A DNA stretch of 64,000 nucleotides, taken from positions 516,878-580,877 of the forward strand of contig JBBCXB010000002.1 in the NCBI GenBank assembly GCA_037145635.1, read 5' to 3'. Shown one piece after another: positions 31,451 to 42,021 of the stretch (its first letter is position 1; the number at the start of each line of letters is the position of its first letter). Below the pieces are notes generated by a model. That model searched no databases, had not been told where the DNA came from, and worked only from the letters and a program-made list of their open reading frames with translations. A program made the position numbers and the translations under genes. This DNA comes from JAATFS01 sp037145635. Its GTDB lineage: Bacteria > Pseudomonadota > Gammaproteobacteria > Xanthomonadales > Xanthomonadaceae.

Positions 31451-33334
31451 CTAACCGCCGCCGCGCGCCAGCACCTGGCGGATCTCCTCGAGCGCGCCCG
31501 GATCGTCGAGCGTGGACAGGTCGCCGGGGTCGCGCCGCTCGGCCAGGGCCTGCAGCGAGCGCCGCAGCAGCTTGCCCGACCGCGTTTTCGGCAACGCGTT
31601 GACGATGTGCACGCGCGCCGGTCGCGCCACCGCGCCGAGCTGGCGCACCACGCATTGCTGCAGTTCGGCCGCCACCGCCGCCGGATCGAGCGGCGCCTGC
31701 CGCATCGTGGCGAACACCACCGGCACCTGGCCCTTGAGCTCGTCGTGCACGCCGATCACCGCGGCCTCGGCGACGCCCGGGTGGCCGGCGATCGCCTCCT
31801 CGATCTCGCGGGTGCCCAGGCGGTGGCCGGCGACGTTGATGACATCGTCGGTGCGGCCGAGGATGAAGGTATAGCCGTCCTCGTCGCGGATCGCCCAGTC
31901 CAGCGAGCTGTACAGCAGTTCCCGGAAATGGCTGAAGTAGCTCTGCAGGAAGCGCGCATCGTCGTTCCAGACCGTGCTCATGCAGCCGGGCGGCAGCGGC
32001 GGCACCATCACCAGCACGCCCTTCTGCCCCGCACGCACCTCCGCGCCGCTGTGCGGGTCGACGATCTTCATGCGGTAGCCGAGGTTGGGAAAGCCGGGCG
32101 AGCCGAAGCGCAGCGGCTTCATGTCCAGGCCCGGCAGCAGGGTCAGCGCCGGCCAGCCGGTCTCGGTCTGCCAGTAGTTGTCGATCACCGGCTTGCCGAG
32201 CGCGTCGTGGATCCAGGTCGCGGTGGGTTCGTCCAGCGGCTCGCCGGCCAGGAACAGGTACTTCAGCGCCGACAGGTCGCGCTCGCGGAGGTAGCGCGAG
32301 TCGTGCTTCTTCAGCACCCGGATCGCGGTGGGCGAGGAGAACAGCGTGCGGACCCCGTACTTCTCGCACAGCGCCCACCAGATGCCCGGGTCCGGATCGA
32401 CGGGCAGGCCCTCATACAACAGCGAGGTGCAGCCGCCGATCAGCGGGCCGTAGACGTTGTAGGAATGACCGACCGCCCAGCCCACATCGGAGGTGGAGAA
32501 CATCACCTGCCCCGGCGCGCAGTCGAACACCGTGCGCATCGACTGCGCCATGGCCACCGCGTAGCCGCCGACGTCGCGCTGTACGCCCTTGGGCCTGCCG
32601 GTGGTGCCGGAGGTATACAGCAGGTAGCTGGGTTCGTTGGACTCCAGCCATTCGACCGGCACCTGCGCATCGCCCACTTCCGCGCGCAGGCTCGCGTAGT
32701 CGACATCGCGCCCCTCGATGCGGGGCTGCGCCGGGTCCAGCCCGCGCGAGACGATCAGCACCTTCGGCGGCGGCGAGGCCGCCTCCGCGCAGGCCGCATC
32801 GACCAGCGGCTTGTACGGGATCAGCTTGCCGCCGCGGCTGCCGGCATCGGCGGCGATCAGCAGCTTGGGCGTGGCATCGTCGATGCGCAGCGCCAGGTTG
32901 TGCGCGGCGAAGCCGCCGAACACCACCGAATGCACGGCGCCGATGCGCGCGCAGGCCAGCATCGCGAACACCGCCTCGGCCATGTTCGGCATGTAGACGA
33001 CCACGCGGTCGCCACGTCCGACCTGCAGGCGCTTGAGCACCGCGGCGAAGGCATTCACTTCGCGATGCAACTGGTGGTAGGTCAGCTCGCGGGTCTGCCC
33101 GGTCTCGCTGGAGACGGCGACCAGCGCCAGTTGGTCGCCGCGTGCGGCCAGGTGGCGGTCGACCGCGTTGTAGCAGAGGTTGGTCTGCCCGCCGACGAAC
33201 CAGCGCCGGAACGGCGGGCGCGAGTAGTCCAGGATCTGCTGCGGCGGCACCTGCCAATGGATGGCCTCGGCCTGTTCGGCCCAGAACTCCTCCGGCCGCT
33301 CGATCGAACGGCGGTACAGCGTTTCGTAGTCCAC
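31451..33334 (-). CDS. prpE: Propionyl-CoA synthetase (acyl-CoA synthetase)
   Basis: This AMP-forming ligase activates propionate, and related short acids, with CoA. It has 627 residues. The AMP-binding signature YTSGTTGRPKGVQRDVGG lies near 240-258 and YWQTETGWP near 395. The catalytic lysine sits in LPKTRSGKLLRR near 588. The N-terminal ACAS-type cap begins YETLYRRSIERPEEFW. The closest look is PrpE rather than Acs, but without the prpBC genes nearby the substrate is an inference. It stands alone; the SUFU-domain gene follows after about 57 bases and may share its transcript. Confidence 0.9.
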   Translation of the reverse strand: MDYETLYRRSIERPEEFWAEQAEAIHWQVPPQQILDYSRPPFRRWFVGGQTNLCYNAVDRHLAARGDQLALVAVSSETGQTRELTYHQLHREVNAFAAVLKRLQVGRGDRVVVYMPNMAEAVFAMLACARIGAVHSVVFGGFAAHNLALRIDDATPKLLIAADAGSRGGKLIPYKPLVDAACAEAASPPPKVLIVSRGLDPAQPRIEGRDVDYASLRAEVGDAQVPVEWLESNEPSYLLYTSGTTGRPKGVQRDVGGYAVAMAQSMRTVFDCAPGQVMFSTSDVGWAVGHSYNVYGPLIGGCTSLLYEGLPVDPDPGIWWALCEKYGVRTLFSSPTAIRVLKKHDSRYLRERDLSALKYLFLAGEPLDEPTATWIHDALGKPVIDNYWQTETGWPALTLLPGLDMKPLRFGSPGFPNLGYRMKIVDPHSGAEVRAGQKGVLVMVPPLPPGCMSTVWNDDARFLQSYFSHFRELLYSSLDWAIRDEDGYTFILGRTDDVINVAGHRLGTREIEEAIAGHPGVAEAAVIGVHDELKGQVPVVFATMRQAPLDPAAVAAELQQCVVRQLGAVARPARVHIVNALPKTRSGKLLRRSLQALAERRDPGDLSTLDDPGALEEIRQVLARGGG

Positions 33335-33694
33335 GCAGCCCTCCCAGACCCACGGTCACGAACGCCGAGCATAGCCCCGCGCCCGTGGCGCCGCCGCCCG
33401 ACCTTGGTCGAACCCGGCCGTCCGGCCGCCCGGCCGCGCGCCGATGTGCCGTCGCCGGCACCGGCGACGCTTCGAAGCCTCGAAGTGCTATTGGAAGAGC
33501 GCAGGTGCACGGAATCGGCCCTGGTGACCGCGCGGTCCCGGCCTGCCGCCGCAGTGCACGCCTCCAGGGCTTCGGCGCGACCATGGGCGTCGCCCCGCCC
33601 GCGCCCGGCCCCCGGCGGCCTGGGGCGGCTGCGAGGCCGCCATCCCGCCTGCTCACACCCCCACGCGCGAAGGCGCCCGAGCCGCCGCAGCGGC
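33335..33694. other. Gene-free stretch with two adjacent hairpins
   Basis: No gene is seen in these 360 bases. Two inverted repeats lie side by side. GTCGCCGG/CCGGCGAC with a 2-base loop is at 33451-33468. CTTCGA/TCGAAG with a 4-base loop is at 33470-33485. The region separates the SPFH gene from prpE, both on the minus strand, so it should hold the 3' end of the former and the promoter of the latter. Confidence 0.6.
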
Positions 33695-34690
33695 TCAGCC
33701 GGTGAGGCGGCGCAGCACGTCCTGCTTGGCGGTCTCGTAGTCCTGCGCGGTGATCAGGTCCTGCTCCAGCAGCGTCTTGAGCTGCCGCAGGCGCTGGACG
33801 GCCGCGTCGTCCGCGGCCGGCGGGGTCGCCGGTGCCGGGGCCAGCCCGTGCGCCATCGCCTGCCCGACGGCGGCCCCGGCCGCCAGCCCGGCCTCGAGGC
33901 CCGCCACGCCGCCGCCGCTGCGCGCCGCCAGCGGCAGCGCGTTCGCCGCCTGGTAGCGGGTGAAGCGGTCCAGGTCGCCGGCCATGCCGACCGCGATGCG
34001 CGTGTCCAGCGCGCGCTGCAGCTCGTCCGGCAGCGACACGCTCTCGACCGCCAACGCTTCCAGCGCGATGCCGTAGCGCGCGAACGCCGGCTTCAGGCGG
34101 GCCTGCAGGTGCTCGGCCATCAGCGCCTGGTTGGCGGCCAGGTCCAGGAACGAGCCGCCGGCATTGCCGAGGGTGTCGGCGATGCCGGCCACCACCAGGT
34201 TGCGCAGCTGCGCCTCCAGGTCCTCGACGGTGTAGCGCGCGCGGGTGCCGACGACTTCGCGGTAGAACGTCGCCACGTCGGCGACCTGGTAGCTGTAGAT
34301 GCCGTGCGCACGCGCCCGCACCATGCCGAACTCGCTGTCGCGCAGCGTCACCGGCTGTGCGGTACCCCAGCGCCGGCCGAGCTGCAGGCGCGTGGAAAAG
34401 AAGATCACGTCGGACTTGAACGGCGATTCGAAGCCCTTGTCCCAGTGCTGCAGTGCGGTGAGCACAGGCAGCGTGCGCGTGGTGAGCGTGTGCAGGCCCG
34501 GGCCGAACACGTCGGCCACCCGGCCTTCGTTGACGAACACCGCCTGCTGCGAGTCGCGCACGGTCAGGCGGGCGCCGTACTGGATCACCGCGTCCTGCAG
34601 CGGCAGGCGCCAGGCGAGCACGCCGTCGACATCCTCGGTCCACTGCAGGATCTCGACGAGCTGCTTACGCAGGAAAGAGCCAAGCACCAT
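33695..34690 (-). CDS. SPFH-domain protein with C-terminal SHOCT tail (YdjI type)
   Basis: This 331-residue protein has an SPFH (band-7-like) core at about 20-240, without an N-terminal membrane segment. Family sequence includes QQAVFVNEGRVADVFGPGLHTL, YGIALEALAVESVSLP and ALDTRIAVGM. A Gly/Ala-rich hinge leads to a C-terminal SHOCT motif (LKTLLEQDLITAQDYETAKQDVL). AAGGAG before the ATG at 34690 rules out the longer frame. Proteins of this type oligomerise and are often labelled virion-core-like. It lies 233 bases downstream of the PurA-like gene on the same strand, as the last member of the kinase-vWA-PurA-like group. Confidence 0.87.
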   Translation of the reverse strand: MVLGSFLRKQLVEILQWTEDVDGVLAWRLPLQDAVIQYGARLTVRDSQQAVFVNEGRVADVFGPGLHTLTTRTLPVLTALQHWDKGFESPFKSDVIFFSTRLQLGRRWGTAQPVTLRDSEFGMVRARAHGIYSYQVADVATFYREVVGTRARYTVEDLEAQLRNLVVAGIADTLGNAGGSFLDLAANQALMAEHLQARLKPAFARYGIALEALAVESVSLPDELQRALDTRIAVGMAGDLDRFTRYQAANALPLAARSGGGVAGLEAGLAAGAAVGQAMAHGLAPAPATPPAADDAAVQRLRQLKTLLEQDLITAQDYETAKQDVLRRLTG

Positions 34691-34923
34691 GATCGAAACT
34701 CCTTGCGGTGGATGCGGGACGCAGGGCCGCAGGCGAAGGGAATCGCGCGCCGCGGCGCGGCCTCGCGCGGCGGCGTAGCGCCTGCCCGGACGGACGGAGC
34801 GAGCGGCGCATCGCGCGTACTCGCGCATGCGTGCGACGCTCCCAAGTATAGCGACGTGGAGGGTCGGCCATGCGGCGGCAACCCGCGGACCGCTGTTTGA
34901 TCATCGGGGCGGCGGGGGCTCGG

Positions 34924-36285
34924 TCAGGGATCCGGGAAGTCGGGCGTCCGGGCGTCGAGACGGCGTACCGCGCCGCTGCGCGGACCGTAGCTGCCCCATC
35001 GCACCGGCAGCGCGGTGACCGTGCGCAATCGCTCCCGCCAGTCGCCGACGCCGGCGACCGGACACGGGTCGTAGCAGGGAACCGCCCGCGCCAGCCGCGC
35101 GGTCAGCGCCTGCTGGTGCGCCAGATCCGGCGCCTCCGCCGTCGGCAGGCGCCGCAGCGGCGCCGGCGCGTCCGGCTCGCGATACCCCGTGCACCAGCGC
35201 AGCCCGCCGGGCAGCGCCTCCAGCGCATCCAGATGGGAGACCAGCAGGCCGTCCAGCGGGCCGACGGTGCGCAGCGCGTAGTCCAGCAGCACCGCGTCCG
35301 GATGCCCGCGGCGGAAGCGGCCCTGCCAGCCGTGCGCCGTGTTGTGCGGCTCCGGCAGCAGGCCGTCCAGGGCCGGGTCGTGGGTGGGGAACGGGCCGGC
35401 GCCATGGCGCGTGGGATAGGTCCGCAACGCGCCGAAGTGCCGCCGCTCGCCGCCCAGCGCCAGCTCGTCGAGCACGCGCTCCACCGCCGCGGTGCCGACG
35501 CTGCTCCAGGTGGTGTGGGGATGGAAGCCCTGCCACTCGTCCAGCAGCATGCCCTGCGCGCCCTCGAACAGCACCGTGCCCGGCCGCGCCAGGCGCCGGG
35601 CCAGCGTCCCCGGCGCGGCCGCCGGCACGACCGCCAGGCAGGGCCCGATCTGCCGCAGCCAGCGCGCGCCGAGCGCCGGGTCGCGCAGCACCGCGACTTC
35701 CTGCGCGGCCGCGGCGTCCTGCGGGCCCGCGGACGCCAGCCATGGCTCCAGCTGCACGCACAGCGCGGTGCGCAAAGTCTCCAGCTTTTCCAGCGCGACG
35801 GTGCGCGACCGCAGGTCGCCATAGCGCAGCGCCGCCGCAGGATCGCGCAGCGACTGCGCCACGGTCTCGCCCACGCCCACCCCGCAGGTGCCGTGCGCCT
35901 GGGCGCCGCGCGCCCACTCGCGCAGGCGGCCGGCGGCCTGGTGATAGGGCGTGGTCACCCGGCAGCGCGCATCGATCCACAGGCGCTGCAGCGGGACCGC
36001 CACGCCCTGGCCGGCCAGCACCTGCGCCTCCACCAGCAGCGCCGAGGGATGCACCACCACCGCCTGTGACAGCACGCTGTGCACCTGCGGATCGAAGCTG
36101 CCGGCGGTGAACTGCGAGAAGGTGTGGTGGCGGCCGTCGTCGAGCACTACGTTGTGCCCGGCCTGCGCGCCGCCGTTGAAGCGCACCACGGTGTGGGCGC
36201 CGGTCTGCCGGCACAGCGCGTCGACGAACCGCCCCTTGCCGCAGTCGCCGAAGCCCAGGCCCAGCACCGACAGGTAGTGGGTCAT
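34924..36285 (-). CDS. Divergent adenylosuccinate-synthetase-like enzyme
   Basis: This 453-residue relative of PurA keeps several catalytic features. GFGDCGKGRFVD (11-22) has the expected catalytic Asp14 and phosphate-loop Lys17. GGAQAGHN has His44, EGAQG is at 241-245 and GAGPFPT at 295-301. Other sites differ from housekeeping PurA. The guanine-recognition TKxD appears as SHLD (350-353), and the aspartate/IMP loop is replaced by HGWQGRFRRG. It starts 20 bases after the vWA gene. Housekeeping purA is expected elsewhere, so this is a paralogue that may use another nucleotide or donor. The fold is secure; the reaction is not. Confidence 0.82.
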   Translation of the reverse strand: MTHYLSVLGLGFGDCGKGRFVDALCRQTGAHTVVRFNGGAQAGHNVVLDDGRHHTFSQFTAGSFDPQVHSVLSQAVVVHPSALLVEAQVLAGQGVAVPLQRLWIDARCRVTTPYHQAAGRLREWARGAQAHGTCGVGVGETVAQSLRDPAAALRYGDLRSRTVALEKLETLRTALCVQLEPWLASAGPQDAAAAQEVAVLRDPALGARWLRQIGPCLAVVPAAAPGTLARRLARPGTVLFEGAQGMLLDEWQGFHPHTTWSSVGTAAVERVLDELALGGERRHFGALRTYPTRHGAGPFPTHDPALDGLLPEPHNTAHGWQGRFRRGHPDAVLLDYALRTVGPLDGLLVSHLDALEALPGGLRWCTGYREPDAPAPLRRLPTAEAPDLAHQQALTARLARAVPCYDPCPVAGVGDWRERLRTVTALPVRWGSYGPRSGAVRRLDARTPDFPDP

Positions 36286-36304
36286 GCCGCCGCCGTGCCG
36301 GCGC

Positions 36305-37276
36305 TCAGCCGAACAGCCGCTGCCACCACGCCGGGCGCGGGACGGCCGCCGCGGCCCCCGCCTGGCGCCGCGGCCGCGACGGATCCAGCACCTCGGCATA
36401 GGCCTCCAGCGCGCGCACCACCGCGCCGACGCGTGAGCGCGGCAGCCCCTTGGCCTCCATCGCGCCCGCCAGCGTCTGCAGGTCGGGGACCGCACGCTCG
36501 GTCAGCGCCACCGCCGCGGCGGCCACCGCGCAGGCGTCTTCCGGCGATTCCATGCACAGCACCTGGTCGCCGAGCAGTTCGCGCCAGCGGGCCTCGCAGC
36601 GCGCGCGGCGATGCGGGTCGGGGATCAGGAAGAACAGGTGCCAGCGCTCCGCGGCGGCCGCGATCACTTCCTCGATCGGTATGTCCTCGTCGAGCGGTTC
36701 GCCGATCAACTGCCCGATCTGGTGGCGCGACACCGCCGGATACGGCAGCTCGTCGCCGGTCATGAACAGGTAGCCCTTCTTGCGGCGCTGGGTCCAGGCA
36801 TCGGTCTCGGTGTGCTGGGCCAGCACGTAGAACGCCAGCTCGTAGCTCTCCTCGCCGGTCCCGCCGCCGCCGCCCTCCAGGTAGCTGCGGGTGAGCCACT
36901 GGTCCATCAGCTCGGCGGTGGACTCGAACTGGCCCACCTGTAGCGGCGCCTGGTCGGAGTTTGCGTCGCCGATGGCCATGAACAGCAGCTGCGGGTCGGC
37001 GACACCGACGTCGGTGATCAGCTGCATGAAGGTCGGAAGCTCCTGCTGCGCCAGCAGCCGCGGGATGTCGCCCATGGAGCCGGTGACGTCGAGCGCGAAC
37101 ACCACCGGCAGCGAGTCCGGATGATCGGCGCTGTCGCGCGATTCGCGCACCCGCAGTCCCTTCGGATCCATCAGCGGGTGCGTGCCGCGCTGGGCGAACA
37201 CCTCGGTGCCCGGCCGCGCGGCGCGGTCGGAAATCAGCGCCGCGTGGGCCGCGTGCGAGTAGTTGCCATATCCCAT
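36305..37276 (-). CDS. vWA-domain protein (TerY-like)
   Basis: This 323-residue cytoplasmic protein has no signal peptide. The von Willebrand A fold occupies about 55-240 with MIDAS residues in ALDVTGSMGD (Asp63, Thr65, Ser67) and FMAIGDANSD further on. A Gly-rich loop (EGGGGGTGEES) follows. The last 90 residues are helical with two Trp and Phe near the C-terminus. It lies between the kinase-like gene (22 bases upstream) and the PurA-like gene (20 bases downstream), which implies one operon. It probably acts as a metal-dependent scaffold for its neighbours; no enzyme activity is expected. Confidence 0.87.
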   Translation of the reverse strand: MGYGNYSHAAHAALISDRAARPGTEVFAQRGTHPLMDPKGLRVRESRDSADHPDSLPVVFALDVTGSMGDIPRLLAQQELPTFMQLITDVGVADPQLLFMAIGDANSDQAPLQVGQFESTAELMDQWLTRSYLEGGGGGTGEESYELAFYVLAQHTETDAWTQRRKKGYLFMTGDELPYPAVSRHQIGQLIGEPLDEDIPIEEVIAAAAERWHLFFLIPDPHRRARCEARWRELLGDQVLCMESPEDACAVAAAAVALTERAVPDLQTLAGAMEAKGLPRSRVGAVVRALEAYAEVLDPSRPRRQAGAAAAVPRPAWWQRLFG

Positions 37277-37297
37277 GATGGATGCTCCTGGTGAGGC

Positions 37298-38272
37298 TCA
37301 GGCGCCGTCCGGCGCCGGGTCGAAAGGAATGAAGCGGGCGGGGCCGAAGGCCTCCGCGGCCGCTTCGGTCAGTGCCTGCGCGATTGCGGCCGCGCCCTGG
37401 CGCACCGGCGCGGCCTCCGGATCGCAACAGCGCAGCAGCAGCTCGGCCAGCGGAGCCGGGGTCTGCGACCCGGTGCCGGGCAGCCCCTCGTCGCCGCCAT
37501 GCAGCAGCGCACGCAGCGTCCACGTCACGCGCACCAGCTCGCTCGCGAACGCCGCGGCCGCCCGGCGCGCGGGCGGCCGCGATGCCTGGCCCCAGCCGCA
37601 CAGCAGGATGCCGTGGCCCACCGGCTCGACCAGCGCGTGCTCCGGCGCGATGTCGCCATGGACCCAGCCGTGGGCGTGCAGGAATCCCAGCAGCTCGAGC
37701 AGCCGTCGCCACATCCACACCGCGTGGCGCGGATCCAGGCCGCTACGCTGGGCACGGCGGACCTCGGCGAGGCTGCCCCACAGCCCGGGCGGATGCCGCA
37801 GCAGCAACGCCGGGCGGGCCTGGCCGCGATAGTCGGCCCGGTGCAGCCCGACCGCCAGCGGCAGCCGCGACAGGAAATAGGCGACGCCGGCGCCCTGCAG
37901 CGCCTGCAGTTGCCCGAGCACCGCGTGCTGCCGGGCCAGGGCCGCGGCGTCCTCGTCGCGGCGGGCCAGCTTGGCCAAGACGCGCCGGGCCGGTGCGCCG
38001 ACGCGCTCGGCCAGCAGCACCTCGCTGTACCGGCCCTGCCCCAGCGGGCCCAGTACGCGATAGCGGTCATGGCCACAGCGCAGGTCGGCCTGCGGGTCCG
38101 CCTCGGCCTGCGCGCGGCGCTGGGCCTCGGTGAAGGACGCGCGCGCCACCGGCGGGGCCGAGGCCGGCACCACCGTCGCGCCGCAGTAGCTGCACTGCAC
38201 GGTGCGCCAGCGTGCCGAGGCAGGCAGGGGAGCACCACATTGGGGACACAGCAGGGGCACCGGCGATCGCAC
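37298..38272 (-). CDS. Zinc-ribbon protein with degenerate protein-kinase domain
   Basis: This 324-residue protein opens with a four-cysteine zinc ribbon (Cys9, Cys12, Cys27, Cys30). A Ser/Thr kinase-like fold follows from about 68. The glycine loop is GPLGQGRYSEV and the lysine of VLAKLAR is Lys101. The catalytic loop is HGDIAPEHAL with Asp207, but its usual Asn is His. The metal-binding DFG is GWG (226-228), so phosphotransfer may be weak or absent. It is the first gene of the kinase-vWA-PurA-like-SPFH group. It could be a pseudokinase that senses or scaffolds. Confidence 0.8.
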   Translation of the reverse strand: MRSPVPLLCPQCGAPLPASARWRTVQCSYCGATVVPASAPPVARASFTEAQRRAQAEADPQADLRCGHDRYRVLGPLGQGRYSEVLLAERVGAPARRVLAKLARRDEDAAALARQHAVLGQLQALQGAGVAYFLSRLPLAVGLHRADYRGQARPALLLRHPPGLWGSLAEVRRAQRSGLDPRHAVWMWRRLLELLGFLHAHGWVHGDIAPEHALVEPVGHGILLCGWGQASRPPARRAAAAFASELVRVTWTLRALLHGGDEGLPGTGSQTPAPLAELLLRCCDPEAAPVRQGAAAIAQALTEAAAEAFGPARFIPFDPAPDGA

Positions 38273-38328
38273 CCGCGAAGCTTAACCAAGCCGCGCCACG
38301 CGGGTAAGCCCGGCGCCGGCCACAACGC

Positions 38329-38356
38329 AGAACGCCGGGCACAGGCCCGGCGTTCT
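38329..38356. terminator. Hairpin between mdh and the kinase-like gene
   Basis: AGAACGCCGGGC pairs perfectly with GCCCGGCGTTCT around a 4-base loop, 21 bases beyond the mdh stop. It separates mdh from the downstream kinase-vWA group on the same strand. Confidence 0.7.
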
Positions 38357-38377
38357 GGAGACCACTGCAGGCCCGGA

Positions 38378-39364
38378 TCAGCCCAGCAGGTGTGCCACGC
38401 CGCCGCGCTCTTCTTCCAGCTCGGCCAGGGTCTTGTCGATGTACTTGCGGCTGAAGTCGTCGATCGGCAGGTCCTTGACCACGGTGTACTCGCCGTTGGC
38501 GGTGGTCACCGGAAAGCCGAAGATCACGCCCTCCGGGATGCCGTAGGAACCGTCGGACGGCACGCCCATGGTCACCCACTTGCCGTTGCTGCCCAGCACC
38601 CAGTCGCGGATGTGGTCGATGGCGGCGTTGGCGGCCGAGGCGGCCGAGGACAGGCCGCGGGCCTCGATGATCGCCGCGCCGCGCTTGCCGACGGTCGGGA
38701 TGAAGGTACCGGCGTTCCATTCCTGGTCGTTGATCGCCTCGCCGATGGAGGCGCCGTCGATCGTGGCGAAGCGGTAGTCCGGGTACATGGTCGGGCTGTG
38801 GTTGCCCCACACCGCCAGCTTCTCGATCCCGGCGACCGGCTTGCCGAGCTTGCTGGCGAGCTGGCTCAGGGCGCGGTTGTGGTCCAGGCGCAGCATCGCG
38901 GTGAAGTTCTTCGGGTTCAGGTCCGGCGCCGACTTCATCGCGATGTAGGCATTGGTGTTGGCCGGGTTGCCGACCACCAGCACCTTGACGTCACGCTTGG
39001 CGACCTTGTTGAGCGCGGCGCCCTGGGCGGTGAAGATCTCCGCGTTCGCCAGCAGCAGGTCCTTGCGCTCCATGCCCGGACCGCGCGGACGCGAGCCGAC
39101 CAGCAGGGCGATGTCGGCGTCCTTGAACGCGACCTCGGCCTGGTCGGTGGCGACGACGCCGGCCACCAGCGGGAACGCGCAATCCTCCAGCTCCATGATC
39201 ACGCCCTTGAGCGCGGCCTGGGCCTTTTCGTTCGGCAGTTCCAGCAGCTGCAGGATCACCGGCTGGTCCTTGCCCAGCATCTCGCCGGAGGCGATACGGA
39301 ACAGCAGGGCATAGCCGATCTGGCCGGCGGCGCCGGTCACGGCAACACGTACGGGTGCTTTCAT
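38378..39364 (-). CDS. mdh: Malate dehydrogenase
   Basis: This TCA-cycle enzyme interconverts malate and oxaloacetate with NAD. It has 328 residues, the longer form seen in many proteobacteria. The NAD loop GAAGQIGYAL is at 11-20, the substrate arginines are in GSRPRGPGMER near 90-100, and the catalytic His in WGNHSPTMYPD near 190. The ATG at 39364 follows AGAGGAAA; the longer frame upstream is not family-like. The cyclophilin gene precedes it by about 110 bases. Confidence 0.97.
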   Translation of the reverse strand: MKAPVRVAVTGAAGQIGYALLFRIASGEMLGKDQPVILQLLELPNEKAQAALKGVIMELEDCAFPLVAGVVATDQAEVAFKDADIALLVGSRPRGPGMERKDLLLANAEIFTAQGAALNKVAKRDVKVLVVGNPANTNAYIAMKSAPDLNPKNFTAMLRLDHNRALSQLASKLGKPVAGIEKLAVWGNHSPTMYPDYRFATIDGASIGEAINDQEWNAGTFIPTVGKRGAAIIEARGLSSAASAANAAIDHIRDWVLGSNGKWVTMGVPSDGSYGIPEGVIFGFPVTTANGEYTVVKDLPIDDFSRKYIDKTLAELEEERGGVAHLLG

Positions 39365-39473
39365 GGGAGTTTCCTCTGCTTGGAAAGGGATGGGACGGGG
39401 TGGCGCCGCGGAGCCGGGCTCGGGCGCGCACCCGGATCGGGAGCGGCCACCCGGGCGGTGGCCGCAGGGTGCG

Positions 39474-39968
39474 TCAGGCGGCGAGGATCTTGTTCCACTC
39501 GGCGACGCGGTCGGCCTGGGCGGCCAGCACGGCGTCGGCATCGCCCTCGATGGTCACCGCGGTGATCGCATCGCCCTGGGCGACGCTGTCGACCACGTCC
39601 AGCCCTTCCAGCACCTTGCCGAACACGGTGTGCTTGCCGTCCAGCCACGGGGTCGCCACGTGGGTGATGAAGAACTGGCTGCCGTTGGTGTTCGGGCCGG
39701 CGTTGGCCATCGACAGCACGCCGCGCTCGTGGCTCAGGCCGTTGCGGGTCTCGTCCTCGAACCGGTAGCCCGGGCCGCCGCGGCCGGAGCCCTCGGGGCA
39801 GCCACCCTGGATCATGAAGTCGGCGATGACGCGGTGGAAGCTCAGGCCGTCGTAGAAGCCGCGCTTGGCCAGGTTGACGAAGTTGGCCACCGTCAGCGGC
39901 GCCTTGTCGGGGTACAGCTCGATCTTGATCGGGCCGCGGGCGGTATCGAAATGAGCGATGAGCGACAT
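39474..39968 (-). CDS. Cyclophilin-type peptidyl-prolyl isomerase
   Basis: This cis-trans proline isomerase has 164 residues and no signal peptide, so it is cytoplasmic (PpiB-like). Active-site sequence includes FHRVIADFMIQGG near 44-56 and NTNGSQFFIT near 93-102. It is divergent from typA, sharing a 208-base promoter region in which TATTCT on the minus strand (40009-40014) is a possible -10. Confidence 0.94.
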   Translation of the reverse strand: MSLIAHFDTARGPIKIELYPDKAPLTVANFVNLAKRGFYDGLSFHRVIADFMIQGGCPEGSGRGGPGYRFEDETRNGLSHERGVLSMANAGPNTNGSQFFITHVATPWLDGKHTVFGKVLEGLDVVDSVAQGDAITAVTIEGDADAVLAAQADRVAEWNKILAA

Positions 39969-40119
39969 GGAAATCCTTGCAGGTTCTGGAGTGGTGCGTC
40001 AGCCGCATAGAATACACCCGTGCGCCGGCGCGGGCCGCGCGGCGCCCCGCCCATGCCGCCGTCCACGAAGCTGAACTGGACGCCCACACGCCGGCCCGGT
40101 GGCAAGGCCTTGAAACCGC

Positions 40120-40125
40120 TATACT
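40120..40125 (+). promoter_or_regulatory. Probable -10 box for typA
   Basis: TATACT lies 51 bases upstream of the typA ATG within a short AT-rich island. No good -35 stands at 17 bases, so the assignment rests on the -10 and position. Confidence 0.4.
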
Positions 40126-40176
40126 ATTGGGCTTACCTCCCTTATCACGTCTGGCGCCAACCGGGGCCCCTTCCGC

Positions 40177-42006
<1,830 letters not shown>

Positions 42007-42021
42007 GTCGGGACCCAGTCC

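Noticed and set aside
30158..34900. Uninterrupted plus-strand frame of 1580 codons
   Set aside because: It is antisense to four real genes (SUFU, prpE, SPFH and flanks). Its composition is Arg/Gly/Ala/His-rich with no family, as expected from strong GC3 bias on the opposite strand.
34924..36285. Housekeeping purA
   Set aside because: The guanine-recognition and substrate loops differ and the neighbours are accessory, so a paralogue is more likely.
34924..36285. Phage-type PurZ
   Set aside because: As I recall, PurZ proteins lack the catalytic Asp of PurA, whereas Asp14 is retained here. No phage genes or partner DNA polymerase are present.
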